Origin: Nitrosomonadales bacterium
GTDB taxonomy: Bacteria; Pseudomonadota; Gammaproteobacteria; Burkholderiales; SG8-41
Direction: 5' to 3'
Assembly (NCBI GenBank): GCA_009885185.1
Contig: VFLF01000345.1
Span: forward strand, 1-6,340
Length of the DNA: 6,340 nucleotides
Notes under the pieces: generated by a model
The model's input: the letters and a program-made list of their open reading frames with translations, nothing else
What the model was told of the DNA's origin: nothing
Databases searched by the model: none
Translations under genes and position numbers: made by a program
Shown here: positions 1-6,169 of the stretch, piece by piece
Layout: each line of letters opens with the position of its first letter
How positions within the stretch are numbered: position 1 is the stretch's first letter

Positions 1-1
1 G

Positions 2-256
2 CCACAAACAACCAAGGGTGAGGGCGATTGCACGCACGAATCCAGCAAACCCGTGCGCATGACGTGGGCGCGGCTGCTTAAGCGCGTGTTCGACATCGAC
101 ATCGAGCGTTGCGCGTGCGGCGGCAAGTTGAAGCTCGTCGCGGTGATCGAAGAACCTGCGGTGATCGAGAAGATACTGACGCACTTGGGGTTGGCGGCAC
201 AGCCGCCACCCCGAACACCGGCGCGGCGGCGGGCGGATTTGCTGGAGTGGGCTTGA
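2..256 (+). CDS. IS91-family (Y2) transposase, C-terminal 84 residues
   Basis: The frame is open from the first complete codon at position 2, so the gene is 5'-partial and the methionine at 53 is internal. The visible part carries the characteristic C-terminal tail of IS91/ISCR transposases: MTWARLLKRVFDIDIERC, a short cysteine pair with glycines (CACGG), then the segment VIEKILTHLGL and a proline/arginine-rich end. In most relatives I recall, the cysteine motif reads CPxCGG, so this copy seems one residue shorter there. The catalytic HUH motif and the two tyrosines would lie upstream and are not visible, so activity cannot be judged. The gene reads toward the oriIS-like end at 450-468, as expected for this family. 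Confidence 0.8.
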   Translation, partial: PQTTKGEGDCTHESSKPVRMTWARLLKRVFDIDIERCACGGKLKLVAVIEEPAVIEKILTHLGLAAQPPPRTPARRRADLLEWA

Positions 257-363
257 GCTTGATGAAGCGGACGGTTTTAACCGGGGCCGAGATACCCGCT
301 CGACCGGCGCTCGTGTGAGAGCGGAAAATCAGCGTTTAGCGGTCGTGATTTGCGTGCAAATGT

Positions 364-819
364 TCAGCAAACAGCGGGGTTCGCGGGAAATCGTGCGTGG
401 TTGACCGCCTGCGGCGCGGCGGATACATTGAATGTTGTGCAAAAATGGTGTTTAAAATTCCTATACCCGGTCGTGACCGTGATCGAGACCATCGCGAAAT
501 CGCGCAGCGTGTCGTACGGGACCCGGGGGAACAGCGTCGGGTTCACCGTGAACGTGGAATTCGTGCCCGCGAGCAGCGTGTAGCCGTCGGGCGGCGCCCT
601 GGCCACGATCTCGGCGGCGATCATGCCGGAAGCGCCGCCGCGGTTGTCTATCACCACCTGCTGGCCGAAATACTCGGACAGCTTCACGCCTATCGTGCGC
701 GCCTGGATGTCGTTCGCGCCGCCGGGCGGCGAGGTGACGAGCAGGCGGACCGGCCGGTCCGGAAACGGCTGGGCCTGCGCGCCGGCGAACAACAGCGCGC
801 CCAGGACGGCACGGCGCAC
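364..819 (-). pseudogene. Truncated Bug/TctC-family periplasmic binding protein, fused to the element end
   Basis: A second Bug-type gene starts with GTG at 819, only 2 nt after the TGA of the upstream Bug gene, with AAGGTGG as a plausible ribosome site inside the upstream gene's 3' end. It encodes a short signal peptide ending AQA before QPFPDRPVRLL, then the family motifs PPGG, VVIDNRGGASGM, PDGYTLL and VPYDTLRDFAMVS. After about residue 117 the family sequence stops and the frame runs through the oriIS-like motif, adding about 34 unrelated residues up to a stop at 364-366. Family members are about 320 residues, so roughly two thirds is missing, including the whole C-terminal ligand-binding lobe. 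It is very unlikely to bind solute. The identifiable part is 469-819. Confidence 0.8.
405..468 (+). other. oriIS-like terminus of the left IS91/ISCR-like element
   Basis: A hairpin with arms CCGCC (405-409) and GGCGG (418-422) is followed by 27 bases and then the motif GTTTAAAATTCCTATACCC at 450-468. From memory, ISCR oriIS ends have the form GCGTTTGAACTTCCTATACC and lie about 200 bp past the transposase stop; both sequence and position fit. The same arrangement recurs in inverted orientation at 4567-4632, with 38 of 48 positions identical without gaps between 421-468 and the reverse complement of 4567-4614. Inferred role: the site where the transposase nicks to start rolling-circle transfer. 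The exact cleavage point cannot be read from the sequence. Confidence 0.7.
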
Positions 820-821
820 CG

Positions 822-1787
822 TCAGTCCACCTTCGCGCCGGAGAGCTTCACGACCTTCGCGTATTTCTCCGTCTCCTTGCGGATGAAGGCGGCGAACTCC
901 TCCGGGCTGCTGCCGACCGGATCGGCGCCGAGCGCCTCGAATTGCGCCCGGGTCTCCGGCGCGCGCACCACCTTTACCAGCACATCGTTCAGGCGGGAGA
1001 TGATCCTGCGCGGCGTGTTCGCGGGCGCGAGTATCCCGAACCAGTTGTCCGCCTCGAAGCCCGGCACCCCCGCCTCCGCGATCGTCGGGGTGTCGGGAAA
1101 CTGCGGCGAGCGCTTGCTGCTTGCGACGCCGAGCACGCGCAGCCGTCCGCTCCTGACGTGCGGCAGCATCGTCGCGATCGAATTGAACATCAGGTTCATG
1201 TGGCCTGCCAGCAGGTCGGTCACCGCCTGCGGCGCGCCCTTGTACGGCACGTGCGTGATGCTGACGCCCGTCATACTCTTCAGGAGCTCCATCGCCAGGT
1301 GGTTGGGCACGCCATTGCCGGACGAGGCATAGTTGAGCTTGCCGGGTTGCGCCCTGGCGAGCGCAAGCAGATCCTGCAATGTCTTCACCGGCAACGTGGG
1401 ATGGGAGAGCAGCAGGAACGGGCCGCTCGAGATCAGGCCGACCGGCGCGAAATCCCTGAGCGTGTCGAAAGGCACGCTCCGCATGTGTGGCAGGATCGTC
1501 AACGCGCCCGGGGTGCTGATGAGCAGCGTGTAGCCGTCGGGGATCGCCTTCGCCGCAAGCTCCGCGCCGATTAGCCCGCCCGCCCCGCCCCGGTTGTCTA
1601 TCACGAGCTGCTGGCCGAGGAGGCCGGACAGGCCGGGGGCGATCAGGCGCGCCGTCACGTCCAGCACTCCGCCGGCGGGCGCCGAGACGATCACCCGGAT
1701 CGGCTTGTTGGGGTAAGTCTGTGCGGCAGCGGGCTGCGAAAGCAGCGCGACAGCACATGCCGCCAGGATTCCACGCAGAAGGACCAT
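822..1787 (-). CDS. Bug/TctC-family tripartite tricarboxylate transporter substrate-binding protein
   Basis: This is a complete 321-residue protein, the usual family length. ATG at 1787 is chosen over the in-frame TTG at 1802 because GGAGG lies 6 nt upstream of the ATG. Residues 1-22 form a Sec signal peptide (MVLLRGILAACAVALL...AAA) before QTYPNKPIRVIV. Family motifs follow: APAGG (36-40), VIDNRGGAGG (62-71), DGYTLL (84-89), VPFDTLRDFAPV (105-116), YASSGNGVPNHLAMELL (153-169), VPYKGAPQAV (180-189) and TPTIAEAGVPGFEA (233-246). Bug proteins capture organic acids or amino acids in the periplasm for TctAB-type membrane subunits; none are encoded here, so this is an orphan receptor as is common in Burkholderiales. 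The ligand cannot be predicted, although an aromatic or dicarboxylic acid would suit the neighbours. It is followed 2 nt later by a truncated paralogue. Confidence 0.92.
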   Translation of the reverse strand: MVLLRGILAACAVALLSQPAAAQTYPNKPIRVIVSAPAGGVLDVTARLIAPGLSGLLGQQLVIDNRGGAGGLIGAELAAKAIPDGYTLLISTPGALTILPHMRSVPFDTLRDFAPVGLISSGPFLLLSHPTLPVKTLQDLLALARAQPGKLNYASSGNGVPNHLAMELLKSMTGVSITHVPYKGAPQAVTDLLAGHMNLMFNSIATMLPHVRSGRLRVLGVASSKRSPQFPDTPTIAEAGVPGFEADNWFGILAPANTPRRIISRLNDVLVKVVRAPETRAQFEALGADPVGSSPEEFAAFIRKETEKYAKVVKLSGAKVD

Positions 1788-1879
1788 GCACCGCCTCCGC
1801 AAAAGATATTGCAGTTATGGTAACCGATAGTGAACAATTCCGATTAACATATCGGCTTTTCGGACAGGAGATCACCGGC
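1788..1879. promoter_or_regulatory. Divergent intergenic region with inverted-repeat operator candidate
   Basis: This AT-richer 92-bp gap separates the minus-strand Bug gene from the plus-strand dehydrogenase stub, so promoters for both directions should lie here. It contains a perfect inverted repeat CCGAT-taacat-ATCGG at 1840-1855, a third CCGAT copy at 1824-1828 (16 bp from the first arm), and a smaller GTTA-tgg-TAAC repeat at 1814-1824. On the plus side CAGGAG sits 9 nt before the dehydrogenase ATG. Clear -35/-10 pairs with good spacing were not found. The repeats may bind a LysR- or TetR/GntR-type regulator, but no regulator gene is in the window; this is inference. Confidence 0.4.
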
Positions 1880-2074
1880 ATGGCGGCGGCGAAAGAACTC
1901 GAGGGGAAAGTGGCGATTGTCACCGGCGCCTCGCGCAACATCGGGCGCTCCATCGCGCTCTCGCTCGCGGCGGGTGGCGCCGCGGGCACATGCTTGTCCC
2001 GGTTTCAGCGATGTTCGCTTACGCGAGGGGGCGAGCGTGGTCATGCCGGACATGCAGTCGCTCATTTGCCGTAG
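1880..2074 (+). pseudogene. N-terminal stub of a short-chain dehydrogenase/reductase (SDR)
   Basis: ATG at 1880, preceded by CAGGAG with 9 nt spacing, opens a Rossmann-fold start: residues 9-34 include GKVAIVTGASRNIGRSIA with the SDR nucleotide-binding motif TGASRNIG at 15-22. SDR identity ends near residue 34 (about 1981). The frame then continues with unrelated residues to a stop at 2072-2074, overlapping the 3' end of the convergent hydratase gene. In a different frame, 2013-2060 encodes VRLREGASVVMPDMQSL, which resembles the second strand region of an SDR, so the tail may be a shifted SDR piece. A normal SDR is about 250 residues, so the catalytic Ser-Tyr-Lys part is absent and the gene is dead. 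Confidence 0.7.
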
Positions 2075-3066
2075 CGGCCGTATACCCGGCTCACATTGCC
2101 GTTAAAGATTTTCTCGCGGTCGGCGGCGTTCAGCCAGTCTATCGAGTCGATGTAGCGCTTGGTGTCGTCGTAGTTGAAGCCGGTTTCCGGATTCACGCCT
2201 CTGACCGCTCCGAAAATCTCTTGTGCAAACAAGATGTTATCGGCGGGTATGACCTTAAGCAGCAGCTCGATGCCAGGCTTGTGATAAACGCAGGTGTCGA
2301 AGTAAACGTTATTCAGCAGCAATTCCTTCAGCGGCGGCCGCTTCATGTCCTGCGCGAGGCCCTGGTAACGGCCCCAGTGATAAGGCACCGCGCCGCCGCC
2401 GTGCGGAATAACGAACTTCAACGTCGGAAAATCCTTGAACAGGTCCGAGGTCAGAAACTGCATGAACGCCGTGGTATCGCCGTTGATGTAGTGCGCACCG
2501 GTGTGGTGAAAATTCGGATTGCACGAGCCGCTGACATGCACCATCGCGGGAACATTCAGTTCGACCATTTTTTCGTAGAGCGGGTACCACCATTTGTCGG
2601 TGAGCGGCGGGTCGGTCCAGTAGCCGCCTGACGGATCGGGGTTTACGTTGCAGCCGATGAACCCGTACTCCTTGACGCACTTTTCCAGTTCAGGAATGCA
2701 ATTAGCGGGCGCAACACCCGGCGACTGCGGCAACTGGCACACGCCGACGAATTTATCGGGATACATCCGGCACACGCGGTGGATCAACTCGTTGCAGATC
2801 GCGGACCAGGTTTCGCTGGTGTTGCGATTGCCGATGTGGTGCCCCATCTGCCCCGCGATAGGCGAGAAAATCGTGAAATCCACGCCGCGATCCGTCATGG
2901 ATTTCAACTGAGCCCCTTGCAGGCTCTCGCGGATTTCGTCGTCGCTGATGACCGGCGGCGCCCTGGGTGTCAACGCCGAGTCCTTGAGGGACTCGATCTG
3001 ACGCGCGCGCCAATCCTTCAGCGGCTTGGGTGCCGTGGTGTAGTGCCCGTGGATATCGATAATCAT
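2062..3066 (-). CDS. ligJ: LigJ-like 4-oxalomesaconate hydratase (amidohydrolase superfamily)
   Basis: This 334-residue cytosolic protein closely follows LigJ of the protocatechuate 4,5-cleavage pathway as I recall it (about 340 residues): MIIDIHGHYTTAPKPL at the start, then SDDEIRE, MGHHIGN, QLPQSPGV, NPDPSGG, HVSGSCNPNFHHTGAHY, LTSDLFKDFPTLKF and IPHGGGAVPYHWGR. LigJ adds water to 4-oxalomesaconate, giving 4-carboxy-4-hydroxy-2-oxoadipate, which an aldolase splits to pyruvate and oxaloacetate. The zinc ligands I recall for LigJ match with a one-residue offset: H6 and H8, H177 and E283; the catalytic Tyr and His correspond to Y193 and H222. ATG at 3066 is chosen because family homology begins exactly there; GGGAG lies 10 nt upstream. 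The gene lies 31 nt after the decarboxylase-like gene, so the two are probably cotranscribed. Substrate could differ, since ring-cleavage genes are not in view. Confidence 0.82.
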   Translation of the reverse strand: MIIDIHGHYTTAPKPLKDWRARQIESLKDSALTPRAPPVISDDEIRESLQGAQLKSMTDRGVDFTIFSPIAGQMGHHIGNRNTSETWSAICNELIHRVCRMYPDKFVGVCQLPQSPGVAPANCIPELEKCVKEYGFIGCNVNPDPSGGYWTDPPLTDKWWYPLYEKMVELNVPAMVHVSGSCNPNFHHTGAHYINGDTTAFMQFLTSDLFKDFPTLKFVIPHGGGAVPYHWGRYQGLAQDMKRPPLKELLLNNVYFDTCVYHKPGIELLLKVIPADNILFAQEIFGAVRGVNPETGFNYDDTKRYIDSIDWLNAADREKIFNGNVSRVYGRYGK

Positions 3067-3097
3067 GGCTGTCGCGCTCCCGGTTCCGTTAGCTGCG

Positions 3098-3994
3098 TTA
3101 GTCCAGCGCGCGCGTGGTGGCGTCGAACAAATCGTCCACCTTGAGCTGCTTCGGTGTGAGGCCTTGCTGCCAGGCGTACTCAGCCGCAATTTCAAAATTG
3201 CGCCGTACCGCCGACATGCCGATCGGGCGCTTGTCGATGCCGTCTTTCGGCAGCGCTTCATTCGCGGCAGCCTTGCTCTCTTTCATCATGCGGTAAATTT
3301 CCCTCACCGCATCCGGATGTTCCTTTGCCACCGACGCCTTGACCACAACAATGTGATTGACCATCAGCGCGCCGCCATACTTCTTGCTCCAGGCCTGTCC
3401 TGCGGCGACCGGGTCGGCAACCAATGTCTTGAACTTGGGGTTTTGATCGGCGGCGAGCACTGCGGCATCCACTTCGCCGTCGAGCAGCATCTGCGCGAGT
3501 TTCTTGCTCTTATCCGCGCGCCGCACATTGGCCGGCTCTTTGTACTCCGGCACATGCCCGTCGCCTTGCGCGACGAAATGGACCTTCGACAGATCCACGC
3601 CATAGTCGTCCTGCAGGATGCCCCGCACCCACGTGGGCGTCGTCTGCGCGTAGGTGCGCATGCCGATGGTTTTGCCGTGCAGATCTTCGGGCTTGAGGGG
3701 GCCGCGCTCGGGGTTGTAGGCGATCTGTCCATGCTGAAAACGCCCGTGCAGCGCCACCGGCAACGCGATAAGCGGGTAGCCGTAGCCGATGGCCTGCAAT
3801 ACGGTCATCAGCGCGAGCTCCCCGAAATCGAATTCCCCTTTCACCACGCGCTTGAAGTGGTCGTGAGGAACTTCTCCCTCGGCAAATTTCAGGAAGTCGA
3901 ATTGCACCAGGTCGCTTTTTACCTTGCCCTGTTTCAGCGCCAGTGTGTTGGGGTAGTCCCCCAGCATGGAATTGAGTTTCATGATCGTACTCAT
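3098..3994 (-). CDS. 4,5-dihydroxyphthalate decarboxylase-like / NMT1-type solute-binding fold protein
   Basis: The 298-residue product resembles the family containing 4,5-dihydroxyphthalate decarboxylase (Pht5/PhtD), which shares the fold of ABC solute-binding proteins. Seen motifs: FDFGELALMTVL (56-66), PLIALPVALHGRFQHGQIAY (74-93), the segment 105-133 with KTIGMRTYAQTT and RGILQDDYGV, and LLDGEVDAAV (170-179). There is no signal peptide: the N-terminus is MSTIMKLNSMLGDYPNT, which suits a cytosolic enzyme better than a periplasmic receptor. Start ATG at 3994 is backed by AGGAG 8 nt upstream; an internal ATG at 3982 is possible. It starts 15 nt after the upstream amidohydrolase stop and lies 31 nt before the LigJ-like gene, which suggests one operon. 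If it decarboxylates 4,5-dihydroxyphthalate it would yield protocatechuate, feeding LigJ's pathway. Databases often label such proteins ABC substrate-binding; function remains uncertain. Confidence 0.7.
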   Translation of the reverse strand: MSTIMKLNSMLGDYPNTLALKQGKVKSDLVQFDFLKFAEGEVPHDHFKRVVKGEFDFGELALMTVLQAIGYGYPLIALPVALHGRFQHGQIAYNPERGPLKPEDLHGKTIGMRTYAQTTPTWVRGILQDDYGVDLSKVHFVAQGDGHVPEYKEPANVRRADKSKKLAQMLLDGEVDAAVLAADQNPKFKTLVADPVAAGQAWSKKYGGALMVNHIVVVKASVAKEHPDAVREIYRMMKESKAAANEALPKDGIDKRPIGMSAVRRNFEIAAEYAWQQGLTPKQLKVDDLFDATTRALD

Positions 3995-4009
3995 GTTCAA
4001 GTCTCCTGA

Positions 4010-4566
4010 TTAGTCGGCGAGTGCGGGGTAGAGCGACTGCGCGGTTTTCGCAAAGATCCAGTCCTGATCGTTTTGCGACAGGCGCGACAACGCCGCCTTG
4101 GCTTCGTCCACCATCTCCTTCAACTGGCCTTTTGAGGCCGGGTAGTTCGATCCCCATGCGATGCGGTTCGCGGGGATTGCCTTCACCAGCATCGGGAAGA
4201 ACGTCTCCGACGATGCCCCGTCAATTTTCGAGTTGCGCACATTGTTGGTCGAGAGCTTGAAATACACATGCGGGTATTTCGCCAGTTCGCAGAGGAACGC
4301 CGCGCGATCATACGGCGGCTGATCTCCCCGCAGCGCATGCATCAGGTGATCGACGATGATTTTCACGTTGGGAATCGGCGAATCAGCGTATACAGCATAT
4401 GCAGCCCCTCGCGGCGCAATTGGGTGACGACGGGAATCTTGAGCGCTTCGCAGGTTTCCCACGCGGCGAAGGTTTTCGGATCATCCAGCGTGTCGGCTTG
4501 TTTATCCATGGTGCTGCCGGCGCTGAAAATGCGCAGACCGGTCACGTTCTTGCCATGCCAGTATAG
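4010..4566 (-). pseudogene. Amidohydrolase (LigI-like superfamily), truncated and frameshifted
   Basis: The C-terminal two thirds or so of an amidohydrolase_2 (TIM-barrel) protein is readable in two frames. Frame one, from the element end, gives GKNVTGLRIFSAGSTMD, DDPKTFAAWETCEALKIPV and REGLHMLYTLIRRFP. The protein then continues in a second frame as NVKIIVDHLMHAL, ELAKYPHVYFKLS, ETFFPMLVKAIPANRIAWGS and SLYPALAD to TAA at 4012-4010. The switch falls at 4370-4372, where one base is missing from a C run (coding strand). The 5' part is replaced by the oriIS-like sequence at 4567, so the N-terminal metal-binding HxH region is absent. An in-frame ATG at 4665 makes a chimeric open frame through the element end, with no sign that it is used. 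It was probably the first retained gene of the operon and now lacks function. A sequencing error could explain the frameshift but not the truncation. Confidence 0.78.
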
Positions 4567-4632
4567 GGGTATAGGAAATTTAAACGCCCTTTTCGCATAA
4601 ACCCCAATATATCCCGGCCCCGCCACGGGGTC
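4567..4632 (-). other. Second oriIS-like terminus, inverted relative to the left one
   Basis: Read on the minus strand, a hairpin CCCCG-tgg-CGGGG (4630-4618, extendable to 4616-4632 with one G-T pair) is followed about 30 nt later by GCGTTTAAATTTCCTATACCC (4587-4567). This is closer than the left copy to the ISCR oriIS form I recall, because it keeps the leading GC. The 19-base core differs from the left copy at one position. Just outside it the hexamer CTATAC is repeated (4561-4566 and 4569-4574), leaving the exact element edge ambiguous. Confidence 0.65.
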
Positions 4633-4690
4633 AATTAAGCCACATCCGCAAAAACCGCGACCCAACCCACAAACCCCACAAAATTGTCAT
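4567..4690 (-). mobile_element. Orphan IS91/ISCR-like 3' end (no transposase)
   Basis: This stretch reads, on the minus strand, like the non-coding 3' end of an IS91-type element ending in an oriIS-like motif at 4567-4585. It is related to but distinct from the left copy. The transposase expected about 200 bp farther right is absent; that place is taken by the IS66 tnpC ending at 4730. The right boundary near 4690 is a guess, because I could not locate the IS66 terminal repeat. Similarity to the left element beyond the hairpin (toward 4660) is only suggestive. Confidence 0.55.
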
Positions 4691-4729
4691 CCGGAAAATG
4701 GCGTTAATACATTCATTTAGTGTCTCAGT

Positions 4730-6169
4730 TCAGCCTGAATCAGGCGAAGGCGGACGCCCCATGAAAGTCTGGCGCAGCACCTCGAACATATTATGACCCT
4801 GTTTGTGCATGGTATCGAGATAGGAGCGGATGGTGCAGAAATTCTGGGCGCCTTCGAACGTACGAAAGCAGCCGGAGATTTTCTGCTTTACCTTGGGCAT
4901 ACGGATGGCGCGTTCGGCCAGATTGTTGGTAAAGGGGACGCGCAGGTCTATCACGAAACGCAACACCGCGTCGGCATGCTCGCGAAGGCGAGTGATGAGG
5001 TTGAAGGTCAGGGACTGCTTGACCCGGCCCCGGCGCTTGTCCTGCCGCTCGGCTCGCGGATTGCGGATAAGCGCCTTGTCCAAAATCGCGCTGTAGTCCC
5101 TGAAAAGGCGCCGTATCCGCCACGCGCTCAACGCCGTTTCACCCGCGTGGCGCGCCGCCTCGCAGTGGTCACGGGATCGAATCAACAGGTCGATCATGCG
5201 TTTAGGCCAGCGTTGGCGGGTGGTTTCACGCTGAAAGGTCAGTTCGCGCAACAAGTGCGCATTGCACAGACCGTGCTCGCACCGAAGTCTCCAATACGGC
5301 CCCCAGCAATCATGCACGGCGGTGCCCAGCAGTTTGGGCAGGATACCGTGATCTTGGATGGCAGGCATGCCGCGCTTGGCATGCACCCCATACCAGGTGA
5401 GTTTGGCACTCGCCACCGTATGCAGCCAATTCAGGTGGGATGCCACGCGCAGACCCGACTCGTCGGCGCACACTACCGGCAAAGCGATCAACGACTGGGC
5501 GATGCAGGCGACCTCGGGAAGCAGCGCCTGGCTGGCTTGATCGGCCCACGCATGCACCGTGCCCGACGAGACACTCAGCCCATACAACTCGGCAATCAGT
5601 TGCGCACTGCGTGCCAGCGGCAGCAACTGGCCATGGGTCAGATGCACGGCCAAAGCGCGCACGTTCGGGCCATACTGCACGAGCTCGGTCACGTCCGCAG
5701 GAAATTCGCTCTGATGCACTTGTCCGCAGGTGCAGCGAGACTGCCACGTGCAATGTTCGGTGACGTGGTAATTCGCTACGGGGATGTCGATCACTTGCCG
5801 CCGCTCAAACAGCACGGCATCGGCGCCTGCCAAGGACGCGCCGCACGTGCAGTGTTGCGGCGGCGGGTGGTTGATTACCGTGTCCACGTGCGCCGAACGT
5901 TTGAGTGTCTTGCCCGCGTGACCGGCTTGCCCGCCGGGCTTCTTGCCAGAGGGCACGCTCGGCGAACTGCTCTTCTTCGCCAAGCCATCGCTGGACGGCG
6001 GCTTACTCGAATTGTGGCTGTCCTTGGACAGGCGTGCTTCCAGTTCCGCGACGCGTGCCGACAACCGCCGAACTTCCGCGATCAATGGAAACAACATGCG
6101 GATCAGTTCGTCCTTCTGCTCGTGGCTAAAGCTCGACAGATTCGGCAGTTGATCCGGCAACTCGTTCAT
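4730..6169 (-). CDS. tnpC: IS66-family transposase TnpC, full length
   Basis: This is a 479-residue DDE transposase. Residues 25-50 form a leucine/arginine-rich, probably coiled-coil segment. SSKPPSSDG at 54-62 is the hallmark linker of IS66 TnpC. A zinc-finger-like region follows, with CTCG (107-110) and C140, C146, CTCG (146-149). VVCADESGL places the first catalytic Asp at 236, VHDCWGPY the second at 287, CNAHLLREL follows at 302-310, and TNNLAERAIRMPKVKQKISG places the Glu at 419, so the triad is intact. ATG at 6169 is the natural start because family similarity covers the beginning; no strong ribosome site is present (GTGAG only). Length is slightly below the common 500-540 range but fits the single-gene subgroup. 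It reads toward the orphan oriIS end and may have replaced or disrupted the element that end belonged to. Confidence 0.92.
   Translation of the reverse strand: MNELPDQLPNLSSFSHEQKDELIRMLFPLIAEVRRLSARVAELEARLSKDSHNSSKPPSSDGLAKKSSSPSVPSGKKPGGQAGHAGKTLKRSAHVDTVINHPPPQHCTCGASLAGADAVLFERRQVIDIPVANYHVTEHCTWQSRCTCGQVHQSEFPADVTELVQYGPNVRALAVHLTHGQLLPLARSAQLIAELYGLSVSSGTVHAWADQASQALLPEVACIAQSLIALPVVCADESGLRVASHLNWLHTVASAKLTWYGVHAKRGMPAIQDHGILPKLLGTAVHDCWGPYWRLRCEHGLCNAHLLRELTFQRETTRQRWPKRMIDLLIRSRDHCEAARHAGETALSAWRIRRLFRDYSAILDKALIRNPRAERQDKRRGRVKQSLTFNLITRLREHADAVLRFVIDLRVPFTNNLAERAIRMPKVKQKISGCFRTFEGAQNFCTIRSYLDTMHKQGHNMFEVLRQTFMGRPPSPDSG

Larger units (their letters stand above)
1..468 (+). mobile_element. 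3' end of an IS91/ISCR-like rolling-circle element
   Basis: The window opens inside the transposase gene of an IS91-type element. The gene's stop lies at 254-256, followed by about 190 bp without a convincing gene and then an oriIS-like terminal motif at 450-468. The order transposase 3' end, roughly 200 bp of non-coding DNA, origin terminus is the known architecture of IS91/ISCR elements, whose Y2-type (HUH) transposase starts rolling-circle transfer at oriIS. The right boundary is set near 468 because the reading frame of the neighbouring Bug gene stops resembling its family exactly there. The left end (terIS) and most of the element lie outside the window. Confidence 0.75.

Noticed and set aside
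397..1332. A 311-codon plus-strand open frame opposite the Bug genes
   Set aside because: The minus strand holds clear Bug motifs and a signal peptide. The plus frame shows arginine-rich low-complexity composition and crosses the element junction.
3067..3261. A 65-residue N-terminal extension of the LigJ-like frame
   Set aside because: The extension is antisense-like low-complexity sequence overlapping the upstream gene. Family similarity begins exactly at the ATG at 3066.
3065..4009. A 314-codon plus-strand open frame opposite the decarboxylase-like gene
   Set aside because: It covers the antisense of a well-supported gene, including the operon junctions at both ends, and has no family resemblance.
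469..4566. Reading the catabolic block as a composite transposon carried between the two oriIS ends
   Set aside because: Both origins point outward, so transfer from either would move away from the block under the known IS91/ISCR mechanism. The bracketed block is reported without claiming it is cargo.
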